A stretch of 64,000 nt of DNA from Candidatus Opimibacter skivensis (GCA_016722045.1 JADKGY010000035.1:1-64000); one strand, 5' to 3'. Shown: positions 49,701 to 57,431, counted from the first letter of the stretch. Translations and numbers: made by a program. Notes: generated from the sequence alone by a model not told the origin.

Positions 49701-49878
49701 CGTTGTCGGTAAATTCCTTGTCGTTGATTTTAGAAAGTCCCGCCTTGAACTGGTCTTTGAAAATGTTGGTGTCGGTGTGAAGATTCGTAATTGCTGACTT
49801 AGACAAATAAGTAAAGCCCAACCGTGTCAGATGCACGATTGCTGGGATTTTTACTCTCGAATCTTCATTGAATGTCAT
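46795..49878 (-). CDS. hsdR: Type I restriction endonuclease subunit, interrupted by one in-frame stop
   Basis: The first part (822 residues, 47410-49878) has the PD-ExK nuclease core (RPDITVLINGMPLAFVEVKK, about 119-138), helicase Walker A (HTQGSGKT, about 315), DEAH-type box FLDEVHRS (about 428) and later helicase motifs (LLTGFDAKR; LLQTLTRVNRPYK). A TAA at 47410-47412 follows NLKES. The next codons continue in the same frame with ENANDNTNLLNIALEKMQFT and a helical C-terminal domain of about 205 residues ending at 46795. A full HsdR of about 1027 residues is thus split by a single nonsense codon (or a base error); the C-terminal piece could restart at TTG 47382. Confidence 0.88.
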
Positions 49879-50504
49879 TTTATAAGTTCAGCAAATTTAT
49901 TTGTACAAGATAGAGATTTTAATAAAGCGTTGGGGAAAACACTCTTTCATTTTTTTCGGGTCGGATTTTCGTGCGGTTGCAAAAAAAAATGAAAGTGTGC
50001 AGGGGTTGGCAAAGAATTTCAAAATATTTTGTCTATTGGGAAAAAAAAGTAATTCACGAATCGTTTGCTGTCTGTTCAAAGCGGTGTCTTGTCTGTTCTT
50101 GTTTTAAAAATGTTCATTCAATGCCGCAAAGTTTCATGTTAGCATTGTCACTTAGAGTTGCTGATAACGATAGTTCGTGCAATAACCTTCTCTCAATTTT
50201 CTAATAATGATTAAGCTTCATGTCCGTCATGACGAAAAAATATTTTTTAAACTATAATTCCCATGATGAATAGAGTGTAATGGTAACAAAATTCAGAAAA
50301 TCAACCCCTCAATCCATTTCTTCATCAATGCTACTACTAAAATATCGATTATTTCTTAACAGCCAAAGTATTCAGAAAGGTCTGTTGTCTCAGATTATGT
50401 CCCAGATAGATAATTTCACCCCACCAGATTTCCCCCAATTCTCACTACTTTTAATTCCTCACCCCTTCATCACACCCCGACACATCTTAACCTTAACCAC
50501 AGTG
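49879..50504. other. 626-bp region upstream of hsdR and of the forward hypothetical gene
   Basis: No convincing gene. Contains CTGATAAC at 50161-50168, whose reverse complement matches the box at 42699-42706 (8 of 8), and GCAATAACC at about 50189. It must hold the promoter of the restriction operon (leftward). An upstream in-frame extension of the 50505 gene runs through 50280-50504 but does not look coding. Confidence 0.4.
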
Positions 50505-51065
50505 ATGAAGCACATTACCTCTTCTCCATGGGTTGTATTTACCCTATGTCTTCTTTCCAACTCCGGAATTGCCTCGGACTATAGGATGCCTGTTGTTGCT
50601 GACCCTCCGGTTGTCGTCATCAGGCGCGACGACCATGTAGCCACGATTGAAATGGATTTTGAGCCCTCAAATGCCTATCAGCTCTGGGATGTGGGCGATG
50701 ACGGCCAGGACCCCGTGGGTTATCTCGTGCAGTGGTGGCCTGATGCCGCAGCGGTCCCTGGTCTCGTAGCAGCTTGCGGTTGCGCAACAGATCAGACAAC
50801 GGGGGATACGATCATGGGTACGGAATCACAACCGCATAAACTTGTGACAGCCAACAGAGTGGCGCAGATCCAACCCATCGCTAATTCCTTGTGGACGAAT
50901 AATGCCAATTGGAATGTAGGGAGGTATCCGCCATATTATCATAATGGGGTGATCAGGATCCAGGCGGATTGTGTGGTGCCGGAAGGTGTATTCCTTATAC
51001 TCGTGCAAGGAGGAGAGTGTATTTTGGAGGAAGGTGTGAAGTTAAGGATCAGACATGATGATTAA
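50505..51065 (+). CDS. Hypothetical exported protein
   Basis: 186 residues. ATG 50505 was chosen because it is followed by a signal peptide (WVVFTLCLLSNSGIASDY); the frame is open further upstream. The mature part (PPVVVIRRDDHVATIEMDFE, LVQWWPDAAAVPGLVAACGC, ANWNVGRYPPYYHNGVIRI) ends in a beta-rich region with ECILEEGVKLRI, reminiscent of a right-handed-helix rung seen in Bacteroidota surface proteins. No family recognised. It runs opposite to its neighbours. Confidence 0.6.
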   Translation: MKHITSSPWVVFTLCLLSNSGIASDYRMPVVADPPVVVIRRDDHVATIEMDFEPSNAYQLWDVGDDGQDPVGYLVQWWPDAAAVPGLVAACGCATDQTTGDTIMGTESQPHKLVTANRVAQIQPIANSLWTNNANWNVGRYPPYYHNGVIRIQADCVVPEGVFLILVQGGECILEEGVKLRIRHDD

Positions 51066-51098
51066 TGAACGCTTGACCATGCTGGTGGGTAGCCTATA

Positions 51099-51617
51099 TT
51101 AGGCACCCATTTCTCGTGTATCTATTGACCGATGAATCCTCTTCTCTGCTTCTTGAATGCTTATTCCAATATAATAATCTCTAACAAAAGAATGCTCCAT
51201 TTGATCAGCATGAGGAATAAGTTCTGGTCTGGTATTACCTTTTATTTGTTGAACATTCGATCTAATCGAAAGAGTGCCATTATAGCCGGGAATATTATTG
51301 CATAAATATCCGAAGTATGTAGCCAGGTGTGCATTGTCTTCGAAGTTAGCTTCATAATCACTAAAACTTGCTTCACTTAAGGAAGCCCATACTCCGTAAT
51401 GCAATGGTTCAGGATGATCAATAACTTTTTGAAACATTACAACGCGAATAAATCGATCTGTCTGATCAGGATAAGATATAACGCAAAAATCTGAATTCAA
51501 TGAAGCAAGATCATTTTTCTCTTCTTGCGTAAGTTCATTATAATTACTTGGAGAATCAAAAGTTAATGCGGGCCAATCATTGTGAACAGCTCCACATATT
51601 GAACATTTATATCTCAT
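51099..51617 (-). CDS. DUF2199 domain protein, cassette-borne
   Basis: 172 residues. N-terminal zinc-ribbon-like start MRYKCSICGAVHNDWPALTF, then NSDFCVISYPDQTDRFIRVV and YGVWASLSEASFSDY, the standard DUF2199 order. Residues after about 120 (PELIPHADQMEHSFVRDYYI) match the family end. The gene is directly followed (minus strand) by an attC-like arm (GGGTGCCTAAT, TAGGCTACCCACCAGCATGG) and preceded by a group II intron end, as expected for a cassette. Confidence 0.85.
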   Translation of the reverse strand: MRYKCSICGAVHNDWPALTFDSPSNYNELTQEEKNDLASLNSDFCVISYPDQTDRFIRVVMFQKVIDHPEPLHYGVWASLSEASFSDYEANFEDNAHLATYFGYLCNNIPGYNGTLSIRSNVQQIKGNTRPELIPHADQMEHSFVRDYYIGISIQEAEKRIHRSIDTREMGA

Positions 51618-51635
51618 TCCGAACTTTTTTAATGG

Positions 51636-52060
51636 CGTCTAGTCGAGTCACACAAAGGAGTTTCACCTCTATGTTCTCACAGAACCGTGCTTGAACCTCT
51701 CGATTCACACGGCTCTTCCTGTTCAGTCACGAATGTAATAAATACATTCTATGGATGAACCCATTTCCAGTGATAAAACAAGTTCGGATTTTCTTTGTAT
51801 TTCAACTTTAACCATCGAACAGCCGACTGCAGATAAAGATCTTTCTCCCACGTCACCCATTTCAAAAGTCTTTGATTCAAACCATGCCACAAGCAGAAGG
51901 TATGACCATACCATATTTTGCAATAATAGCCTGATACACCTCTTGCAATAGGATTAAGCAGTTTCGCCATTGCTTCCAATGGGCTTACGCCGTTTATGAA
52001 GTTTCGGCATTCTGAATTTATCCATCACACAACTCATATCTGCCCCTTTTATTTCTATTC
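51636..52060 (-). mobile_element. 5'-truncated group II intron: maturase tail plus domains V and VI
   Basis: On the minus strand, 51714-51682 is a domain V hairpin (AGCCGTGTGAATC, GAGA tetraloop, GGTTCAAGCACGGTT) with the AGC catalytic triad. Domain VI (51681-51636) follows, ending CTCGAC. Upstream lies the C-terminal end of the intron-encoded reverse transcriptase/maturase. The 5' part of the intron, including the RT palm, is absent; similarity fades near 52060. The 3' exon starts TAGACGCC, which looks like the TTRRRY part of an attC R' box. Confidence 0.8.
51740..52010 (-). pseudogene. C-terminal fragment of group II intron reverse transcriptase/maturase
   Basis: Encodes PLEAMAKLLNPIARGVSGYY, KIWYGHTFCLWHGLNQRLLK, RWLKLKYKENPNLFYHWKW, which match the maturase/endonuclease end of bacterial group II intron proteins (NP..RGW.NYYG ... 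RW...A ... LF.HW pattern). A related frame upstream (KFRMPKLHKRRKPIGSNGE) is out of phase. No RT catalytic motif remains. Confidence 0.7.
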
Positions 52061-52081
52061 GTTTATTAGGTTACGTACACT

Positions 52082-53577
52082 TCATTTTTTGTTTTCGGGA
52101 ATTGCTTCCATTAACAAAGTATATGCTTTATCTAATGCCCTACCACCTGCTTGTTGTCCTTTGTAATGACCAAGGCGAACAATTACTAAATCGTGCGAAG
52201 GTATAATTGTTACAGATTGTCCACCCGCCCCAAGCATCATATAAGCGTCTTTAGGAATGGGGAGACGACCGTCCCCATTTATCCAAAATAAGCCACCATA
52301 GATTGGTCGTCCATCTGCTACCCAAGGCTCGGCAAGAGTGCTTACAAATTTTGTAAATCCTTCGGGCAAAATTCGTTCGCCATTCCATACTCCGTCTTGT
52401 AAATAAAGATTGCCTAATCTTGCCCAGTCACGGGCTGAAGCAAACTCATAGCCTTGGGTTAAAAAATTACCGTAAGGATCCGTTTCCATCACCATGGTAC
52501 GAATTCCAATTTTATCGAACAACTCCTTTTGTGGAAAGGTGTAATAATTTTACCTGTGCTTTCTATGCCTAAGCGATTGAGATAATTTGTGAGTACGGGA
52601 TCACAATTTCGATAACGACCCACAGTATTTGGCAGCCATTGTTGAGGCAGATTAGCAGCATACTCAAATGAATTGATTCCGCCAGTATATAAATATAAAT
52701 GGTCTGGGTATCCAACCGCAGGGTCGTAATCTGGGTCTTGTGGCGCTCTGCAATACAAGCCGCTTGACATATGCATGATGTCCATGACTCGGATTTTGGC
52801 TCGCCCGTCACCTTTACCTTGCCATTGGGGAATTGGTGCAGGTTGATCCAATGTATATACACCTTGCCGAATTAGTATTCCCATTATTGTAGCTGAAAGG
52901 CTTTTACCCATAGACCAACTTTCCAAAGCTGTATTTTTAGTGATGCCATTAGCGTATCGTTCGCCAATTATTCTTCCTTTGTACGTTACCACAAAAGCTG
53001 CTGTTAGTGCTTCTGTTGGTGCAAAAGCAGAATCTATTGACTGCCTTACTTTGTTCATATCTATGTCAGAAGGCATTTCTGTCGTTGGCAACGCATCCCC
53101 CATTGGCCATGATGTGGTAGCTGCATCTGGAAGATTACGAGAAATTTTTACAGGTTTGAAGTACAATGAACTGCTTCCTTCTGGTAAACAAACACACCCT
53201 TGGTCGCCAGTATAAATTGCAGTTCGGGTTACTCCATTGGGAAGTTTAATAGAGACGGATTTCTTTTCATAATCAATAATTGGTTTCCCAACCTTTGCTC
53301 TTTCTGAATAAGGTGCTGTAAAATATCCAACATTCTCAGCAGCAAAATCAGGAGATAGCCCGGTGATGAAAACAGCAGAACACATTATTTTGGCATAGCC
53401 AGCAGTATTGTGCGAAAGTTCGTCACCTGGCGGTGCTTTGTAGGTTGTCTTTAATTCCAGTTCAGCCGCACGAGACAACATTTTGCTTCGCTCTTCCGGG
53501 GTCATAACCTGAGCAGAGCTAATCAGTCCATTCAAAAGAAACGAAACCAGTAAGGAAATAGTAATTATTTTTTTCAT
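52082..53577 (-). CDS. Exported serine hydrolase, beta-lactamase class C / esterase family, frameshifted
   Basis: About 498 residues. Signal peptide 1-22 (LISSAQ). SxxK motif SMGK (about residue 224) and YRN (about residue 322, the YxN element) are present. The frame breaks at about 52545; adding one A to an A run joins STGKNYYTFPQKELFDKIG and continues to ENKK with the stop at 52082, including LGAGGQ near the HTG-like third motif. Relatives hydrolyse amides or esters; 6-aminohexanoate-dimer hydrolase is a close layout. It lies between two group II intron fragments and probably in a cassette. Confidence 0.82.
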
Positions 53578-53643
53578 TTTAAGTTTTATTTGTTGAGAAA
53601 AGTCTGTCCGAAAATTTGAACAGTGTCACCATAGGCTTGCAGG

Positions 53644-53740
53644 TAGTCGAGTCACGCAAAGGAGTTTCGCCCCTGCGTTCTCACAGAACCGTGCTTGAAA
53701 GTCTCCCTTCCCAAGGCTCTTCTTGTTTAATCACAAATGT
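53644..53740 (-). mobile_element. Group II intron domain V-VI remnant
   Basis: Minus strand 53718-53686 is a damaged domain V (AGCCTTGGGAAG, GAGA, CTTTCAAGCACGGTT) and 53685-53644 is domain VI, about 85% identical to that at 51636 and ending CTCGAC. The short leader before domain V (ACATTTGTGATTAAACAAGA) also matches the other copy. Nothing of the protein remains. Domain V carries substitutions in the lower stem, so it is probably inactive. Confidence 0.75.
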
Positions 53741-53800
53741 AAAATAACACATTTCGGATACACAAACTCCCCCATCCGCCCATATTGTACCAATGCTTTT

Positions 53801-54256
53801 GTTATGCGCTGTCTTCGTAAATAGAATTAAATTAGATTTCCAACGAAAGGAATCTTCCAAAAAGGCATATATTCTGTCCAGCCTAAGAAGAAGGAAAAGA
53901 TAGCATGAATAAAAGGTGCAGATAGAAAACTTAAACCTAAATAGAGAATTGTTTTACGTGTACTTAATTTCAAAACGATCGGAGGTAATATTACAGTCAT
54001 TAGCATTGGAATAGGATAATATATCCACCAAGGCAATTTATAAGTTGCTCCGTATTTTCCAAATAGCATACCAAAGACAACAACGATTAATGACAAGAAA
54101 AAAAATTGATTACGCTTGATCTTAAAATCATTTTTTGACAAAACGATTCTCATAATTACAAAGAATATCAAGAGAGAGGCTACAATCATAATAGGGAAAT
54201 GCCACTCTGTATTCATAAAAAAAGTTTGAATCGTGAGAACTCTGGTAGCGCATAAC
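53801..54256 (-). mobile_element. Putative integron-type gene cassette (small membrane protein)
   Basis: Opens with GTTATGCGCT on the minus strand (54256-54247) and closes with AGCGCATAAC (53810-53801), a 10 of 10 inverted match unique to this pair. It encloses one gene of the same orientation. The attC-like half GAGCCGCCACTGCCCATAGC precedes the opening box. Confidence 0.6.
53827..54216 (-). CDS. Small polytopic membrane protein, cassette-borne
   Basis: 129 residues with four membrane helices (PIMIVASLLIFFVIMRIVL, FFFLSLIVVVFGMLFG, WIYYPIPMLMTVILPPIVL, ILYLGLSFLSAPFIHAIFSF). No family recognised. It sits alone between matching inverted boxes. Confidence 0.7.
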   Translation of the reverse strand: MNTEWHFPIMIVASLLIFFVIMRIVLSKNDFKIKRNQFFFLSLIVVVFGMLFGKYGATYKLPWWIYYPIPMLMTVILPPIVLKLSTRKTILYLGLSFLSAPFIHAIFSFFLGWTEYMPFWKIPFVGNLI

Positions 54257-54867
54257 GACCAAGGCTATGGGCAGTGGCGGCTCTACAGGAGAATCAGCCA
54301 AGCAGCCTTAATCTGTATCAAGATAAGAATTCTCTAGTTAAGATTTTCAGGGTAACTCACCCCCATCCTCTCTCTTAATACAGATATAAAATTAATGAGA
54401 CAGATCTTCATGGGAGAGAGGGGAGTGAAATGATTTCGAAATCTTAGATTTAATACTTTTCCTGCTTTGCCCCCGACCCCTGCGTTTCTACATTCGTTAA
54501 ATATTTCCAGTTATGGAAGATGTATTCGATCTCATTTCGAAAACGCCGGGGCGAATGATTTTTGCATAGAGGATAATTTCGATTACTCAATTCAAATAAT
54601 AGAAGCACAAAATGATCGAGGACATTTTCTAATTGAAAACATTCGCCCCGGCGTTTCCGCGAAGAGGGTGTGTTGAGGAGGAACGCAGGGGTCGGGGGCA
54701 AAGCAGGAAAATCAAAATCATTCGCGGCGAGCACTAAGTAAATCACCCCTCTTTCCCATACAATCTGTTTCCGATAACTTTAGTAAGAGAGGGAAGGGGG
54801 TGAGTTACACGAAAATCTTTTGTCAGTAAACGGTTATCCGCCATGCCTAGGAGTCGATGTTATAGCC
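54248..54867. repeat. Nested-palindrome element, copy C, forming the attC-like site of the toxin-antitoxin cassette
   Basis: Left: GCGCATAACGACCAAGGCTA and GCAGTGGCGGCTC (54248-54283), then AGCCTTAATCTGTATCAAGA. Middle: ACTCACCCCC (about 54355) paired with GGGGGTGAGTTAC (about 54797-54809), and the inner palindrome CCCCCGACCCCTGCG (about 54470-54484) with CGCAGGGGTCGGGGG (about 54683-54697), nearly identical to copy B. Right: GGCATGGCGGATAACCG arm and GTTATAGCC box (54859-54867). Arms CGAC...AGGC.ATGG...CGG on both outer ends can pair. Mirrored frames inside are not genes. Confidence 0.75.
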
Positions 54868-54876
54868 AGTGGATTT

Positions 54877-55147
54877 TCACGGAAATCTTCGATAGATTTC
54901 TTTCCTGTTCGCTACGATAATAAATCTTATTGTGGTTTTACGAATCCTTTCAAAGCCAATTCGATAATCTCCCTATCTTAATTCTGTAATAATTCTTGTA
55001 ACCTGTTAATTTTTTCGTTGAAGGTATCTCTTGGATGGTTTTCGCATTTTCTGCTTTTAGAATTGTTTGTTCGACTTTCTTTAGGACGATCTCCTCAGAA
55101 ATATATGATAGCCATTTTTCAAACGATTTATCAAATTCGACAATCAT
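54877..55147 (-). CDS. RelE/ParE-family toxin, one frameshift near the C-terminus
   Basis: About 89 residues: MIVEFDKSFEKWLSYISEE, LTGYKNYYRIKIGDYRIGFE, then IRFIIVANRKEIYRRFP with TGA at 54877. The first frame stops at 54950 after RIKIGR; removing one G from the GGG near 54977 restores the family's YRI.IGDYRIGFE core. RelE-type toxins cleave mRNA at the ribosome; ParE-type poison gyrase. Basic C-terminal residues fit RelE/HigB better (inference). The ATG overlaps the antitoxin stop by 4 bp. Confidence 0.82.
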
Positions 55148-55341
55148 TTCGAACTAAGCTTATTAAAGATCTTTGCTCTTGAAACAGTTTTGCCCGTTTT
55201 TTCAGAGTCCATGATCTGGCCTAATAGAAAATCTTCGTACTGGTCATCCTTGATGTCTGTAACTTGAGCTCCCAGTTGTTCTGCGAGTTCTTTAAGAATC
55301 TTACGGCTTCGATTGTCTGCCTTAATAACAATAGCACCCAT
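55144..55341 (-). CDS. Antitoxin of the RelE-like module
   Basis: 65 residues: IVIKADNRSRKILKELAEQL then KDDQYEDFLLGQIMDSEKTG and a basic end. Short N-terminal DNA-binding-like segment and acidic toxin-binding tail, as in RelB/DUF-type antitoxins. First gene of the pair, with ATGA overlap to the toxin. The family is not identified precisely. Confidence 0.75.
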   Translation of the reverse strand: MGAIVIKADNRSRKILKELAEQLGAQVTDIKDDQYEDFLLGQIMDSEKTGKTVSRAKIFNKLSSK

Positions 55342-55398
55342 ATCCAGAAAGTTTTATGTAAAGATAAGCCAAATTCAAAGCACAATCAACTGAACATT

Positions 55399-55594
55399 GG
55401 CTATAACGTGGACGGCTTGCTGCTGTGCTGATATTTAATAATATCAAAACCGGAGCCGCAGCCGAATGAAAAACTGATGATGAAGATAATAACTAAAGCT
55501 CAATGGAATTACATCTGCCAGATAGTACAAGATAGTAACACATAAGCTCATTGCACTTCCTTCAGCCAGCATAGCAGCAAACCGAATGTTAGCC
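55399..55594 (-). other. attC-like site at the upstream end of the array
   Basis: Two arms pair with 15 of 17 matches: GGCTTGCTGCTGTGCTG (55414-55430) and CAGCATAGCAGCAAACC (55567-55583). Outer boxes are GGCTATAAC (55399-55407; R' on the minus strand GTTATAGCC) and GTTAGCC (55588-55594; R'' GGCTAAC). Total about 196 bp, within the range of large attC sites. Upstream of it the gene order becomes ordinary chromosomal genes. Confidence 0.6.
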
Positions 55595-55640
55595 GCTTTC
55601 ATGAGTTTATACAGGTTTCCTAAACTAAGTATTCATTCCA

Positions 55641-56666
55641 TCAAAACACCACCCCAATCGTAAACGCATTCAACTTCGGCCCCTTTCCCTCCACAAAAAA
55701 TGAATTGAGATCATACGCCGCAAAGAAATCAACACTCTCAAGACCCATCTGCAACCGCACACCATACCTTAAATTGTTGAGATAAAAATTGTCCCGTTCT
55801 TTATCCGCTTTTTTATCGCCATCAACTGTGTACCCTTGTTTCGAATAACTCTCTAATCGATATCCCGCATACGGACCTATGCCTATACGGAAAGAATCAT
55901 GATCGCTGTAATTCCAGCGGCTGTGATGATGATGACGGCCGGTCGCATACATCGGTATGAACGAAGCATTGAGATACATCGCCGTCAATTTACTCACATT
56001 GAAATCAAGCGTTCTCGGATCTTTCGTAAACTCTACTCCATTCTCCCCCTTCGTGATCAGCGTATTGTCATCCTGAAATTTGAAGTTAAACCAGCTTACC
56101 CCCAGACCAAATTCAAAGAACACATGCCTGCCGATATCTGTATGCAATATCGTATTGGCACCTACAGACCACGAACCCCAGGGATGAACTGCGTACTGCG
56201 CATCATGATCATCCGGAAATCGACCATCCTCCAGAAAATTGTTGATGCCAAAATCAAAATTGAATGAAGCCTGCGTTCGGGAATTACATGAACCTAAGTC
56301 TCTCCGGCCCCGGAAATCTTCATTGTTTTCATCATCTTCTTTGTCTTCGTTTTCTTCATCTTCACTATCCTCAGTATTGTTGATCTCAGTAGTGTCGGCA
56401 TCTTCTTCATCCACATCGCTATCTTCAGCATTAATGGCACGGAGGGTATGGAGTGTATCGTTGTCCTCGAGATTGTCAAGGATATCATTGAACAATCCCT
56501 GGAAATCATATCGCCTCAATTGCTGCAGGTCCTTCTTGTCCCCTATCGTAAAAACTACCTTGCTGGAATGCGCCAGTTCAATGACTACAGTATCCGTCTT
56601 CTGACTCTGCGCCATTTGCACTGCCGTGAACGTAATGAAGGCTGTGAGTAAAATTATTTTTTTCAT
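55641..56666 (-). CDS. Outer-membrane beta-barrel protein with acidic linker
   Basis: 341 residues. Signal peptide 1-21 (MAQSQ). An N-terminal segment (DTVVIELAHSSKVVFTIGDK) is followed by an extremely Asp/Glu-rich linker at about 80-118, then a PorT-like/OMP beta-barrel (FNFDFGINNFLEDG ... WSVGANTILHTDIG ... FFEFGLGVSWFNFKF ... IGIGPYAGYRLESYS) ending LNAFTIGVVF. A His cluster (GRHHHHSRW) precedes the last strands. It starts 8 bp after the anti-sigma-like gene, so it is the likely target of this sigma operon. Confidence 0.82.
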   Translation of the reverse strand: MKKIILLTAFITFTAVQMAQSQKTDTVVIELAHSSKVVFTIGDKKDLQQLRRYDFQGLFNDILDNLEDNDTLHTLRAINAEDSDVDEEDADTTEINNTEDSEDEENEDKEDDENNEDFRGRRDLGSCNSRTQASFNFDFGINNFLEDGRFPDDHDAQYAVHPWGSWSVGANTILHTDIGRHVFFEFGLGVSWFNFKFQDDNTLITKGENGVEFTKDPRTLDFNVSKLTAMYLNASFIPMYATGRHHHHSRWNYSDHDSFRIGIGPYAGYRLESYSKQGYTVDGDKKADKERDNFYLNNLRYGVRLQMGLESVDFFAAYDLNSFFVEGKGPKLNAFTIGVVF

Positions 56667-56674
56667 CTTTTTTT

Positions 56675-57431
56675 TTATTTGGTTGGATCCCGTTTCTTAT
56701 CCGGGAAATTTATAGTCAGGTATTCATTTTTCAATTGTCTGAGATCACCGATGATCGAATCATTATTTTTCAATCCCAATGCGACATCAATGACTTTCTT
56801 TACTCCAGACGTTGATTTCTTTTCCGGAGTTGCTTCCAGTGTCACAGATTTTTTCATGAATCTTGCATTCACTTCCTGTGCCGTGTATTTCATATTGCGG
56901 CCCGGAGCTTCATCGGTAACATCTTCGGATGTTGAAGCGGACACAGATGCAACCTCGGACTCTGGTTCAGGATCAATGATTTCAATTTGTGCTGATGTAG
57001 TCACTACAGACTCCTCTTCATTGATTTCATTTGGTACATTCTCAACATCAACTACATCACCTTTACTCATTGATCTATTTTTTACAGAAAGTGTTTTGAT
57101 CTTCTTATCGGCTATGAATTCAGCTTTCTGCACAGGAGCTTCTGAAACAATCAGGAACTTCAGCGGCAGATGCAATGGGTGTATTGCTTTTTAATTCTTT
57201 CTGAACTGGATTCTGTTGGCCTAAGGTTACAGATGGTGCATCCTTATGATTTGGCCACAAAATGAATGAAGCGGCAAGCAGCAATAGCATACCTGCTGCT
57301 ATTTTCCACCAGATACCAATGGGTTTATTCTGAGCTAAACCGGTTTCAATCCGGTCCCATGCAGATGCAGGTGCCGGCCTCTTGAATTCTTCGAGTGCTT
57401 CCCGAAATAATTTATCTGGTTGTGGTGTCAT
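56675..57431 (-). CDS. Anti-sigma-factor-like membrane protein, one frameshift
   Basis: From ATG 57431 (MTPQPDKLFREALEEFKRP), a cytosolic N-terminal part with APASAWDRIETGLAQ leads to one membrane helix (WWKIAAGMLLLLAASFILW, about residues 42-60). A long acidic, low-complexity extracytoplasmic tail (ESVVTTSAQIEIIDPEPESE; EAPGRNMKYTAQEVNARFMK) follows. The two frames meet near 57155; removing one T gives AAEVPDVSEAPVQKAEF. The layout of a short cytosolic domain, one helix and a periplasmic tail, directly after an ECF sigma gene, indicates an anti-sigma role (inference). Confidence 0.75.

Larger units (their letters stand above)
54859..55407 (-). mobile_element. Putative integron-type cassette carrying a toxin-antitoxin pair
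   Basis: Opens with GTTATAGCCA on the minus strand (55407-55398) and closes with TGGCTATAAC (54868-54859), a 10 of 10 inverted match found only in this pair. It contains the antitoxin and RelE-like toxin genes and little else. Toxin-antitoxin cassettes are well known stabilisers of large integron arrays. Confidence 0.65.

Noticed and set aside
50280..50504. N-terminal extension of the forward hypothetical gene
   Set aside because: Low-complexity, not signal-peptide-like; the ATG at 50505 is followed by a proper signal peptide.
51636..52060. Complete, mobile group II intron
   Set aside because: The RT palm domain and the intron 5' end are missing; only the 3' part is present.
54450..54746. 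Opposed MPPTPAF frames in element C
   Set aside because: Same palindrome artefact as in copy B.
28400..55600. Integron integrase gene within the array
   Set aside because: No frame shows tyrosine-recombinase motifs (RHRY), so the array is called integrase-less, at least in this window.
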